A stretch of DNA of 64,000 nt from NCBI GenBank assembly GCA_035294325.1, contig DATGLE010000210.1, positions 1 to 64,000 on the forward strand, read 5' to 3'. Both the position numbers and the translations under genes were made by a program. Each line of letters begins with the position of its first letter. Position 1 is the first letter of the stretch. Under the pieces are notes generated by a model. The model saw only the letters and a list, made by a program, of their open reading frames with translations, did not search any database and was not told the origin of the DNA. Source of the DNA: DATGLE01 sp035294325. GTDB lineage: Bacteria > Chloroflexota > Ktedonobacteria > Ktedonobacterales > Ktedonobacteraceae. Shown here piece after piece: positions 16,242 to 24,091 of this stretch.

Positions 16242-17459
16242 ATGAAAATACTTGTCTTGAACGCAGGATCCAGCAGCCAGAAAAGCAGGCTCTATGAAAT
16301 TGGCGAGAGCATACCCGACCAGGCACCGGAGCCGTTGTGGGAGGCCAACGCCGATTGGACGAAGGAGAAAGACGCGGCGGACCTCAAAATCAAAACGGCG
16401 GGCGGCCCGTCTATAGAAGAGGAGATTACCAGGGAGTCGCGCCCGGTAATCATCGAGCGGATGTTGAAGACGCTCTGGAGCGGCAAAACGCGCGTCATTG
16501 ACCGGCCTGCGGATGTTGCTATGATCGGGCACCGTATTGTCCACGGCGGCGCGGATTATCGAGAGAGCGTGCTGATCACGCCGGAGGTGAAGGCAGCGAT
16601 CCAGCGCCTCTCCGCCTTTGCGCCACTGCACAATCCCGCCAATCTGGAAGGCGTCGAGACCTGCGAACGCCTCTTCGCCAGCACTCCCCAGGTAGCCGTT
16701 TTCGATACCGCCTTCCACAGCCAGTTGCCGAGACGGGCCGCGTTTTACGCCGGTCCCTATGAGTGGTTCGAGCAGGGCATCAGGCGCTACGGCTTTCACG
16801 GCATCAGCCATCAATATTGCGCGCGGCGCGGCGCGCAGATCCTGGGACGCGACCTGGCCTCATTGCGTATCATCAACTGCCACCTGGGCAACGGCTGCTC
16901 CCTCGCCGCGATCCAGGGCGGCCACAGCATCGACACCACGATGGGCTTCACGCCGCTGGAAGGGCTGATGATGGGCACGCGCTCCGGCTCGCTCGATCCG
17001 AGCATCCTGACCTATCTGCAACGCGAGAAGGGCTACTCTGCGGATCGCCTTGAGCAGATACTCAATAAAGAATCCGGCCTGAAAGGGATATCCGGCATAT
17101 CAAGCGATCTGCGGCAGGTCATGCAGGCAATAGAAGATGATAACGAGCGGGCAGAACTGGCCCTGGAAATGTTCATCTACCGCTTGCGCTACTTCATCGG
17201 CGCGATGCTCGCGGCGCTCGGCGGCGTGGACGCGCTCATCTTTACCGGCGGCATCGGCGAGAACGCCGCCCGTGTGCGCGCGGAGGCGTGCGCGGCCTTT
17301 GGCTTCCTCAAACTCAAGCTGGATGAAGCGAAAAACGCCGCCTCGCCCGCCGATCAGGACATCGCCACTCCCGCCTCGGCGGTGCGCGTCCTGATCGTGC
17401 ATACAGAGGAGGACTGGGAGATCGCCCGCGAATGCTGGCGTGTCGCCCACAAACGCTAG
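16242..17459 (+). CDS. ackA: Acetate kinase
   Basis: A 405-residue acetokinase (ASKHA fold) that interconverts acetyl phosphate + ADP and acetate + ATP. Motifs: NAGSSSQKSRLYE at the N-terminus, GHRIVHGGADY, PLHNPANLEG, FDTAFHSQLP, YGFHGISHQY, NCHLGNGCSLAAIQGGHSIDTTMGF (given here in parts), GTRSGSLDP and FTGGIGENAARVR. GGGGAG precedes the ATG. It follows phosphoketolase on the same strand, separated by a repeat. No phosphotransacetylase is nearby, so the module seems geared to acetate and ATP formation. Confidence 0.95.
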   Translation: MKILVLNAGSSSQKSRLYEIGESIPDQAPEPLWEANADWTKEKDAADLKIKTAGGPSIEEEITRESRPVIIERMLKTLWSGKTRVIDRPADVAMIGHRIVHGGADYRESVLITPEVKAAIQRLSAFAPLHNPANLEGVETCERLFASTPQVAVFDTAFHSQLPRRAAFYAGPYEWFEQGIRRYGFHGISHQYCARRGAQILGRDLASLRIINCHLGNGCSLAAIQGGHSIDTTMGFTPLEGLMMGTRSGSLDPSILTYLQREKGYSADRLEQILNKESGLKGISGISSDLRQVMQAIEDDNERAELALEMFIYRLRYFIGAMLAALGGVDALIFTGGIGENAARVRAEACAAFGFLKLKLDEAKNAASPADQDIATPASAVRVLIVHTEEDWEIARECWRVAHKR

Positions 17460-17466
17460 ACCAAAA

Positions 17467-17682
17467 CTATACATCTTTACCAACCATAACCCCGGTTGAC
17501 TTTATCACCGCAAGAACGGCACCTTCTTGCTTGAGGTTCAGTTCCTCAGCGGAGCCACGCGTGATCGCGGAAACGATCTGCTGCCCATCTGGCAGTTCAA
17601 GCACAACCTCGGCCATCACGCTTCCCAGCCTGACCGATTTCACAGCCGCTTTCAACTGATTGAAGGAAATCCCCGCAAGCAA
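17467..17682 (-). CDS. Molybdate-binding TOBE-domain protein (Mop, molbindin)
   Basis: A 71-residue single TOBE domain: NQLKAAVKSVRLGSVMAEV, SAITRGSAEELNLK and AVIKSTGVMVGK are the molbindin signature. Such proteins assemble as hexamers that store molybdate/tungstate in the cytosol. A TTG start at 17682 gives the expected length; no in-frame ATG exists and the ribosome site is weak, so the start is uncertain. It is convergent with ackA. Its likely client is the molybdenum enzyme at 1777-5396. Confidence 0.85.
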   Translation of the reverse strand: MLAGISFNQLKAAVKSVRLGSVMAEVVLELPDGQQIVSAITRGSAEELNLKQEGAVLAVIKSTGVMVGKDV

Positions 17683-17742
17683 TGACCATTGCCATCAAAC
17701 AGGCGAGGAGTCCTGCCGAACAGTATGGCCTGTCCCTGTCTC

Positions 17743-17811
17743 TAGATCTTAGATCTAAATATATTGACAAAGCGCGGCAACTTATCTACAATATTGGTAA
17801 CATCTGTTACC
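17743..17811 (+). promoter_or_regulatory. Strong promoter flanked by two palindromes
   Basis: TTGACA (17764-17769), 17-bp spacer and TACAAT (17787-17792) form a near-consensus promoter reading toward the His-rich protein gene. TAGATCT-T-AGATCTA (17743-17757) lies just before the -35 box and GGTAAC-ATCT-GTTACC (17796-17811) at the start site. Both are plausible operators. Confidence 0.75.
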
Positions 17812-17833
17812 GACGCAATGGAGCAGCGTAAAG

Positions 17834-18151
17834 ATGCTGATACCACAATTACTCAGGAGTAATGAGCAGATGGAACAGAACACCCAAACTCCTCTGTTAA
17901 ACGCTGCGTCGTACTCTTACAGCGCTACACGACGCATGCAGCGGAGGGCTGCGCGGCCAGCAGCCAGCCCGGTACAGCCAGTCGATGAACCATTGTTACA
18001 GAAAGCGGCCGTTTCCCCGCTTCAACCGGCAATTTTTGTAGCAGAAGTTACACATGATCTCCTTGATGCTCAGATCCCCCGCAACGCGCGACCACTCTTC
18101 TGTTCATCCACACACGCTCCAGGCCATCACCACCATTCCCACCACCACTAA
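17834..18151 (+). CDS. Small protein with His-rich C-terminal tail, unknown
   Basis: 105 residues from the ATG at 17834, or 93 from an ATG at 17870; both have GGAG-type ribosome sites. Not recognised. The N-terminal half is polar and Arg/Ala/Pro-rich (YSYSATRRMQRRAARP). The protein ends in CSSTHAPGHHHHSHHH, which should bind Ni, Zn or Cu. There is no signal peptide or membrane segment. It sits directly behind a near-consensus promoter and upstream of an unknown protein and an MSOX-type oxidase. It might be a metal chaperone or, more speculatively, a precursor peptide modified by the oxidase. Confidence 0.6.
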   Translation: MLIPQLLRSNEQMEQNTQTPLLNAASYSYSATRRMQRRAARPAASPVQPVDEPLLQKAAVSPLQPAIFVAEVTHDLLDAQIPRNARPLFCSSTHAPGHHHHSHHH

Positions 18152-18235
18152 GCCATTAACCGCTTAAGGACTACTCATAGCCAGCATATAACGCTCAGCC
18201 AATCCTGACGCGGTTCTCTTCGAGTTTCTTAATAA

Positions 18236-18330
18236 CCCGCTCGATGTGCCTGTTTTTGTGCGCCTGCGGCGCTCCGCCCACAGGCTCTACCTCCGGCGAA
18301 CCGCGCAGCGGTGAGCCGTCGGGAATACCC
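18236..18330. repeat. GC-rich box related to palindrome flanks
   Basis: GTGCGCCTGCGGCGCTCCGC followed by short CCGGCGAACCG-type inversions. It matches the GCGCCTGCGGCGCTCGCC boxes near 28550, 44300 and 47640. A reading frame of the next gene runs into it, but this part is most likely non-coding. Confidence 0.45.
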
Positions 18331-18372
18331 GCATGCGCAGAGCCATTGTGGCGCACTCTCTTTGTATTGGGA

Positions 18373-18987
18373 ATGGAACACATGCATAAGACTGATCAGA
18401 TCACGCAACAGCAGATGCAGGATTCTGCTATCAATAGCGCTCCTGAGAAGGGGGCCATAGACCTTGTAGTCTTGAGCTATATGGCCCGCAAAATTCGCGT
18501 ACTGCTCCACAGTATGGAGCACCCGATAGAGACGGCGCTGCCCTGGCTCTACTACCTGCAAGAGAGCCGTGGCCGAGCGCACCGCATCGCCATCTATGCT
18601 CCCCAGGCGCTGCCATCACTCCACGATTGCGCGTTCGTCGGCTTCATCAGCCGCAAGCAACAGAGCATCGATCCCTTCATCGCGCACGAGTTGCACCGCG
18701 TAGATCAGCAGTTGCTTGGCGAACTCGTCGGCATCTCCGGTCTGCTGGCCTATTCCTCACTGGAATTGCATGCCGGCAACTGGTACAATTTAGTGTTACT
18801 CAACGATGCCAGTGACAGGGCGCACTTTAAAGATATAGCTATTCACAGGTACGCAGCCTATCAGCTTGCGCCCCACTATTATGAATGGATTCGCCTGCAT
18901 AGCGGCACGCTGCACGGCGGACTGGCCGGCGCGCTGATTTTACAGAAGACAAAATATTACAGGTTTCAGCGGGAGAAAGGGAGATAG
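18373..18987 (+). CDS. Unknown conserved-looking cytosolic protein
   Basis: 204 residues from the ATG at 18373 (18382 also possible); the longer open frame starts within a GC-rich repeat and is discarded. Not recognised. Predicted alpha/beta, no signal or membrane segment. Notable are a hydrophobic start to the fold (AIDLVVLSYMARKIRVLL), YNLVLLNDASDRAHF, and a C-terminal LAPHYYEWIRLHSGTLHGGL that resembles the end of small dimeric ferredoxin-fold enzymes; this likeness is weak. Its stop is 5 nt before the oxidase ATG, so the two are surely one transcript. Confidence 0.65.
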   Translation: MEHMHKTDQITQQQMQDSAINSAPEKGAIDLVVLSYMARKIRVLLHSMEHPIETALPWLYYLQESRGRAHRIAIYAPQALPSLHDCAFVGFISRKQQSIDPFIAHELHRVDQQLLGELVGISGLLAYSSLELHAGNWYNLVLLNDASDRAHFKDIAIHRYAAYQLAPHYYEWIRLHSGTLHGGLAGALILQKTKYYRFQREKGR

Positions 18988-18992
18988 CATCT

Positions 18993-20153
18993 ATGCCCGA
19001 GGAGATACAGGATCTCGTGATTATTGGCGGCGGCATCATGGGACTCTGCACCGCCTACTATGCCTCGCAGTTCAGCAACAACATCGTTATCCTGGAGAAA
19101 GCGACAATCGGGCCGGAAAACCAGCAAGCCGCCTCGTTCAGCCTTACCAGGTCGATCAGGAACGATTACCTCGATCCTCTTTACGCGCAGCTTGCCTACG
19201 AGGCGCGCCGCCTCTGGCTGGAGCTACAGCACAGAGCAACGGAGTCGTTCCTGATCGAGTGCGGATGCCTGAATATTGCCAGGGCGGATGTCACTCCCGA
19301 TCTTGACGCTACCTACGCCGAGCAAAGCTACCGCGTCCTCAACAACCTCCACCTGCGCACGGAGGCTTTCACCCGCGATACCCTGCGGCAGCGCTTTCCG
19401 CAATTCGAGGCCGATCTGGGACGCCTGGATGTGGAGGCCGGCTTTCTCTACGTCCCCGAGATTACACGCACGCTGCTTGCCGCGCTGCGTGAGAATGGCG
19501 TGCGCATACACGAGCGCGTCGAGGTCGGCCAGATCCGGCAGCAGTATGGCAGGCTCCACGTTGACAGCAGCGCGGGCGCATTGACAACGCGGAAGCTGGT
19601 CATTGTGGCGGGACTGGGGACCAACGCGCTCTTGCAGCAGATCGAAGGCTGTAGCATGCAGTTTCCGCTGCGCCCGGACCGTCCGCGCCAGTGCAAGTAC
19701 TTCATCCCGCCGCCCGCGAAGCGCGCGCGGTTCACACCCGATGTCCTGCCCGTCTTCGCCTACCTGGACGCTGGCATCTACGGTCATCCGCTCTATGAGG
19801 GGAAGACGCCCGGCGTGAAGATCGGCTTCTACTATCCGCCCGATGCGCAGGTCGTGTCCACACACATTCAGGACGTGCAGAGCTTCGTGGATACGTGTAT
19901 GCCCGAACTGCGCGACGCCCAGGCCGTTGATGTGCAGGATGTCGATCAGTGTTTCTACGATCTGGTCGCCGACGACAATTTTATCCTGGGCAACCTGCCA
20001 GGCTTCGCTGATGTCTACGTCGGCGTTGGCTGGCGCGGCACGGGCTACAAATACGCGCCCTGGGTGGGCCAGACACTCGCGCACCTGGCCTTGCAGGCCA
20101 GCACGCCTCACGACATCAGCCGCTTTACACCACAGCGTTTCGGCGCGTCATAG
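18993..20153 (+). CDS. FAD-dependent amine oxidase, sarcosine oxidase (MSOX) family
   Basis: A 386-residue DAO-family flavoprotein. The N-terminal Rossmann motif LVIIGGGIMGLCTAYYAS binds ADP. Near the C-terminus, QCFYDLVADDNFILG aligns with the MSOX segment whose Cys carries covalent FAD, and GVGWRGTGYKYAPWVGQ closes the flavin site. Members oxidise N-methyl amino acids or cyclic imino acids with O2. It is the third gene after the promoter at 17764, behind the His-rich and unknown proteins. The next gene is a betaine-homocysteine methyltransferase-like enzyme, so sarcosine/betaine metabolism is one reading. Confidence 0.85.
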   Translation: MPEEIQDLVIIGGGIMGLCTAYYASQFSNNIVILEKATIGPENQQAASFSLTRSIRNDYLDPLYAQLAYEARRLWLELQHRATESFLIECGCLNIARADVTPDLDATYAEQSYRVLNNLHLRTEAFTRDTLRQRFPQFEADLGRLDVEAGFLYVPEITRTLLAALRENGVRIHERVEVGQIRQQYGRLHVDSSAGALTTRKLVIVAGLGTNALLQQIEGCSMQFPLRPDRPRQCKYFIPPPAKRARFTPDVLPVFAYLDAGIYGHPLYEGKTPGVKIGFYYPPDAQVVSTHIQDVQSFVDTCMPELRDAQAVDVQDVDQCFYDLVADDNFILGNLPGFADVYVGVGWRGTGYKYAPWVGQTLAHLALQASTPHDISRFTPQRFGAS

Positions 20154-20195
20154 ATAGATCACACCTCCACCGCTCTGAGAACTGGTGGGATAGTC

Positions 20196-20270
20196 GCGCG
20201 GCGGAGCCGCGCCAGAAATGGAGATTGTTTTGCGAAAATGCGCGCGGCGCATTTTCGCAAAACAATCTCC
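20196..20270. terminator. GCGGC-GGA-GCCGC hairpin plus perfect 24-bp-arm palindrome
   Basis: A mini-hairpin GCGCGGC-GGA-GCCGCGC (20196-20212) is followed by exact 24-bp arms (20220-20243, 20247-20270) around a GCG loop, then a GAGCGCCACGGGCGCGAGC box. It ends the oxidase operon and is a likely terminator. Confidence 0.7.
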
Positions 20271-20356
20271 TCAGGACGAGCGCCACGGGCGCGAGCACGC
20301 GCGGGTGCTGGAAATCAGGCGTATTATAATATAGTACAGTAAGGAGAAATGAATAC

Positions 20357-21388
20357 ATGCGCACAAGCCGGGGGATACTTGAAAGACTGGAGCAGGGAAT
20401 CGTCATAGGAGGAGAAGGCTACGTCTTTGAGCTTGAACGCCGGGGCTACATCAAGGCCGGCCCATACGTCCCGGAAGTCGTGCTCGACTTCCCGGAGGCG
20501 GTCAAAGAACTGCACCGCGAATTTCTGCGTGCCGGCTGCGAGGTAATGGTTGCCCTGACCTACTACGCCCATCGTGAGAAGCTGAGAGACGTTGGGCGTG
20601 AAAATGATCTGGAGCGCATGAATCGCCAGGCCGTCCGGCTCGCCAACGAGGTCGCGCGCGAAGGCGATGCACTTGTCGCTGGCAATATTTGCAACACCTG
20701 GGCCTACGATCCGTCTAACGCGCGGGAGACCGCGAAGGTTGTGCGCGCCATGTACGAGGAGCAACTGACCTGGGCGGTTGAAGAGGGCATCGATTTTGTC
20801 ATCTCGGAGACCAACGATTACCTCGGCGAAGCGCTGATCGGCCTGGAGGTCATCAAGCAACTGAACCTGCCAGCGATGGTCACGCTGGCATCGGTGCAGC
20901 CGGAGAAGACGCGCGACGGCTACGATTACGTCGAAGCCTGCAAGATCCTGGCCGATCATGGCGCCGATATCGTCGGGCTGAACTGTGACCGCGGGCCGGC
21001 GAGCATGCTGCCCTTGATCGAGAAGGTGCGAGCCTCCGTCAATTGCTACGTCGCCGCTCAACCCGTGCCATATCGCACCGACGCGCGGCATCCCACCTTC
21101 GAGTCCCTGCAATTGAGCGGCGGAGAGCGCGCGTTCCCGCTGGCGCTGGAGCCATTCCTGCTCAATCGCTTCGAGATGGCCGACTTCGCGCGCCGCGCGC
21201 AGGCCGCCGGGGTTAACTACATCGGCATCTGCTGCGGCGGCGCGCCCCATTATGTGCGGGCGATGGCCGAGGCTATAGGGAAAACAACTCCGGCCAGCCG
21301 GTACTCCCCGGCGATGGATCTGCATCCCATGCTCGGTTCACACGTTGATGAGAAGGACAAAGCGTTTCTCGGCGACTGGAAATCCTGA
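20357..21388 (+). CDS. Homocysteine S-methyltransferase / betaine-homocysteine methyltransferase-like
   Basis: A 343-residue TIM-barrel of the Pfam S-methyl_trans family. The zinc thiolate ligands are visible: Cys in IVGLNCDRGP (about 215) and the paired Cys in YIGICCGGAPHYVRAM (about 290-300). N-terminal GGEGYVFELERRGY and ALTYYAHREKL are also family-like. It transfers a methyl group from betaine, S-methylmethionine or a related donor to homocysteine. Its position after a sarcosine-oxidase-type gene favours betaine/dimethylglycine metabolism, but the donor is not determined. Confidence 0.85.
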   Translation: MRTSRGILERLEQGIVIGGEGYVFELERRGYIKAGPYVPEVVLDFPEAVKELHREFLRAGCEVMVALTYYAHREKLRDVGRENDLERMNRQAVRLANEVAREGDALVAGNICNTWAYDPSNARETAKVVRAMYEEQLTWAVEEGIDFVISETNDYLGEALIGLEVIKQLNLPAMVTLASVQPEKTRDGYDYVEACKILADHGADIVGLNCDRGPASMLPLIEKVRASVNCYVAAQPVPYRTDARHPTFESLQLSGGERAFPLALEPFLLNRFEMADFARRAQAAGVNYIGICCGGAPHYVRAMAEAIGKTTPASRYSPAMDLHPMLGSHVDEKDKAFLGDWKS

Positions 21389-21419
21389 ATCGTGAAACAT
21401 TTCATTGCGGAGGCCACTT

Positions 21420-22319
21420 ATGCCAGAACAACTCGGTTTTATCGGCCTCGGCCTCATGGGCAGGCCGATGACGCGCAATTTGCTCAGAGCCGGCTACCAG
21501 GTGACGGTGTTCAATCGCAGCCAGCCCGCCATCGACGAACTCGCGGCACAGGGGGCGCTCCCGGCGCGATCAGCGCGCGAGGTGGCCGAACACTGCACGC
21601 TGCTGATTACGATGCTGCCGGATTCACCCGATGTGGAGAGCGTGATCTTCGGCGCGAATGGCGCGCTGCAAGGGGCGCGCGAGGGCCTGCTGCTGATCGA
21701 CATGAGCACGATTTCGCCGCTGGCCGCACGGCGCTTCGCCGCCGCCCTTCAGCGCCATGGCGTGCATTTCCTCGATGCACCGGTGAGCGGGGGCGATGCC
21801 GGTGCCAGAGCCGCGACGCTCTCGATCATGGTAGGCGGTCAGGAGGCCGATTTTGAACGCGCTCGCCCCATCTTCTCCGCCCTGGGCCAGCGCGTCACCT
21901 ATTGCGGTCCCAGCGGCTCCGGCCAGGTCGTCAAAGCCTGCAACCAGATCGTGGTCGCACTGATAATCGAGGCCATCGCGGAGGCGCTCGTGCTCGGCTC
22001 TAAAGCAGGCGTGCGCCCCGAGACTATCCTCCAGGTTCTCGGAGGCGGCCTGGCGCAAAACCGCGTGCTGGAGTTGCGCGGGCCGAGCATGATTAAGCAC
22101 GACTTCGCCCCCGGCGGCAAGGCGAAGTTTCATCACAAGGATCTCGGCTTCGCTCTGCAACTGGCCCGCGAACACGGCGTCTCCCTACCGCTGACTGCCC
22201 TGGTGGATCAACTTTTCGCCGTTCTTGTCGATAAAGGTCTGGGGGACCTCGACCATTCGGCGCTGCTGGCGGTCCTGGAAATGCTATCGCAGCATTCGCT
22301 GACGGATAACCCCTCCTGA
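21420..22319 (+). CDS. 2-Hydroxy-3-oxopropionate (tartronate semialdehyde) reductase
   Basis: A 299-residue beta-hydroxyacid dehydrogenase. Seen: LGFIGLGLMGRPMTRNLLRAG (cofactor loop and GLGxMGxPM), DAPVSGGDAGARAATLSIMVGG (substrate block), catalytic Lys in GQVVKACNQI, and GGKAKFHHKDLGFAL. The start at 21420 has GGAGG upstream. It reduces tartronate semialdehyde to D-glycerate, so it would feed the glycerate kinase at 11144 even though it lies 9 kb away. 3-Hydroxyisobutyrate dehydrogenase is the main alternative, since these paralogues are hard to separate by eye. Confidence 0.8.
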   Translation: MPEQLGFIGLGLMGRPMTRNLLRAGYQVTVFNRSQPAIDELAAQGALPARSAREVAEHCTLLITMLPDSPDVESVIFGANGALQGAREGLLLIDMSTISPLAARRFAAALQRHGVHFLDAPVSGGDAGARAATLSIMVGGQEADFERARPIFSALGQRVTYCGPSGSGQVVKACNQIVVALIIEAIAEALVLGSKAGVRPETILQVLGGGLAQNRVLELRGPSMIKHDFAPGGKAKFHHKDLGFALQLAREHGVSLPLTALVDQLFAVLVDKGLGDLDHSALLAVLEMLSQHSLTDNPS

Positions 22320-22492
22320 TGAAACGAAAGAGCAAAGGCGGACTGCCCCCAAAGCAAAAATCATAAAAGGGCAGGCGCCACATAGTCATATTGACTGGAG
22401 AACGACGAATTACCTAGCCAGTTACGTTTATAGGTGATGTTCGTCCTCCTGTATAGTTTCTCTGAATATCGCACTAGCAAGGGGCATCGCCT

Positions 22493-23854
22493 ATGAAGCG
22501 TTTGCGGACTCTGCTTACAGCGCCGGTCATCGGCATTTTTGGTCTGGCTCTGGTTGTGCGCGTTCTCTATAACATGATTGGTGCCCGCGACTACTACCCT
22601 CTGCACGATTCGCTCACCTACCAGACCATCGCCTTCAATATCCTTCGCGAGCACTGCTACTGCCTGCTGCCCAATCTGCCAACCGTTGACCGCGCGCCGC
22701 TCTGGCCGGCTATTATCGCCGCTATCTATGGCGCCCTCGGCCCTCATGATCGCACGGTACGCCTTTTTCTCTGTATCGTCGGATCCGCTACCTGTGTATT
22801 GATCTATTTCTTTGCGCGTGATCTGTTCAGCAAACACGCCGGTCTCTTCGCCGGACTTTTCGCGGCCATTTATCCATTCCTTTTCGTCTATGACGCCTGG
22901 CTCTATTCAGAATCGCTCTATATTTTTCTTTTGCTCGCCTTCTGCTATACGCTCTATTACCTGCAACGCACCCTGCGCTGGAGTCTGATACTGCTGAGCG
23001 GGGTACTGCTCGTGCTGCTCTCGCTAACACGCCCCAACGGACCCGCTATTCTCGCACTCTTTCTCATCTGGGCGTTTGTGATGGGACGCGCAAAGCAAAT
23101 TCCCTGGCCCGGGGTGATCAGGAGTGCGCTCACCGTCATCATTGTCTTCCTCGCACTTATTGCCCCCTGGACCATACGCAATTACGAGGTCACGCATGCC
23201 TTCGTGCCTACGGCTGTGGGCGATGGCAAGGTGCTGCTCGGCGCCTATAACGATAAGATCGCCGATCCGCACTACTCCGACGGCTACTATCTTGGGATCT
23301 GGATCATCCCCACCGAGTCCACGCCACAGGTCGCGGACCGCTTCCCCGCCAATTGCGCCGGCCCCTGCGAAGTGACACGCGACAACACCTACAAGGCAGA
23401 AGCCGTGCAATGGATGCAGGTGAACATATCGAAAATGCCCTATTTGCTCGCCTTACATTTTATCAATATGTGGCAGACCGGTTCGCAGGAAGCGGATCTC
23501 GCCATCAACCGTTTCCCTGACCGGCCTGCATCACGGCTCGTGGTGACGATGATGCAGATTATGACTCCAGTCCTCTTTGCGCTGGCCGCGCTCGGCCTGA
23601 TCGTCACTTTGCGAAGGCGCTGGCGCGACCTGCTCTTTTTCTATCTGATTATCGCGTTCACTATCATACAATGTATCATCCTCTACGGTATTCCGCGGTT
23701 CCGCGCGCCTATTGAACCCATGCTCATTATCCTGGGTGCGGGCGCTCTATGGTGGCTGGCAACCCTGCGCAAAAAACGCAGCCTGCTGCGGCAAAAAAAA
23801 TCGGAGGCGGCTGCGGAAGCTGTAACTGTGAGCGTGGAAAAAGCTATTAAATAG
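22493..23854 (+). CDS. Polytopic membrane glycosyltransferase (GT39/ArnT-PMT-like)
   Basis: 453 residues with about ten hydrophobic segments. The first (IGIFGLALVVRVLYNM) is followed by a loop with DYYPLHDSLTYQTIAF, matching the acidic first-loop motif of lipid-linked-sugar-dependent glycosyltransferases (GT-C fold). Later features are VDRAPLWPAIIAAIYG, LTRPNGPAILAL and YGIPRFRAPIEPMLIILGAG. A basic, Glu/Ala-rich tail ends the chain. It probably transfers a sugar from a polyprenyl carrier to an outside acceptor. It stands alone between two unrelated genes. Confidence 0.75.
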   Translation: MKRLRTLLTAPVIGIFGLALVVRVLYNMIGARDYYPLHDSLTYQTIAFNILREHCYCLLPNLPTVDRAPLWPAIIAAIYGALGPHDRTVRLFLCIVGSATCVLIYFFARDLFSKHAGLFAGLFAAIYPFLFVYDAWLYSESLYIFLLLAFCYTLYYLQRTLRWSLILLSGVLLVLLSLTRPNGPAILALFLIWAFVMGRAKQIPWPGVIRSALTVIIVFLALIAPWTIRNYEVTHAFVPTAVGDGKVLLGAYNDKIADPHYSDGYYLGIWIIPTESTPQVADRFPANCAGPCEVTRDNTYKAEAVQWMQVNISKMPYLLALHFINMWQTGSQEADLAINRFPDRPASRLVVTMMQIMTPVLFALAALGLIVTLRRRWRDLLFFYLIIAFTIIQCIILYGIPRFRAPIEPMLIILGAGALWWLATLRKKRSLLRQKKSEAAAEAVTVSVEKAIK

Positions 23855-23965
23855 CCGGGCATTTACCGCTACTGCCCATAGAGCGTTATTTCATGATACA
23901 ATAAAGAGGACAAAATGGCGATGGGGCGCCAGTAATCGAATGCAGAGCACAGATAGGCTAAAGAG

Positions 23966-23995
23966 TTGTTTTTTTTGCGTTGTTCAGACTATAAT
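23966..23995 (+). promoter_or_regulatory. Promoter of the giant regulator
   Basis: TTGTTT (23966-23971), 18-bp spacer and a perfect TATAAT (23990-23995). The -10 box is embedded in AGAC-TATAAT-GTCT, a small palindrome that could be an operator. Confidence 0.55.
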
Positions 23996-24091
23996 GTCTA
24001 CAATTAACCACCGGCTACGACCACCGGCAATAAGCGGCACTCCAATCTTTTTCACGTATCTTCCAACATCAAAAGCAGATAGGTGCGAACG

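Noticed and set aside
18244..18372. N-terminal extension of the unknown protein
   Set aside because: It is Cys/Gly/Pro-rich translation of a GC-rich repeat box; the protein-like part starts at 18373.
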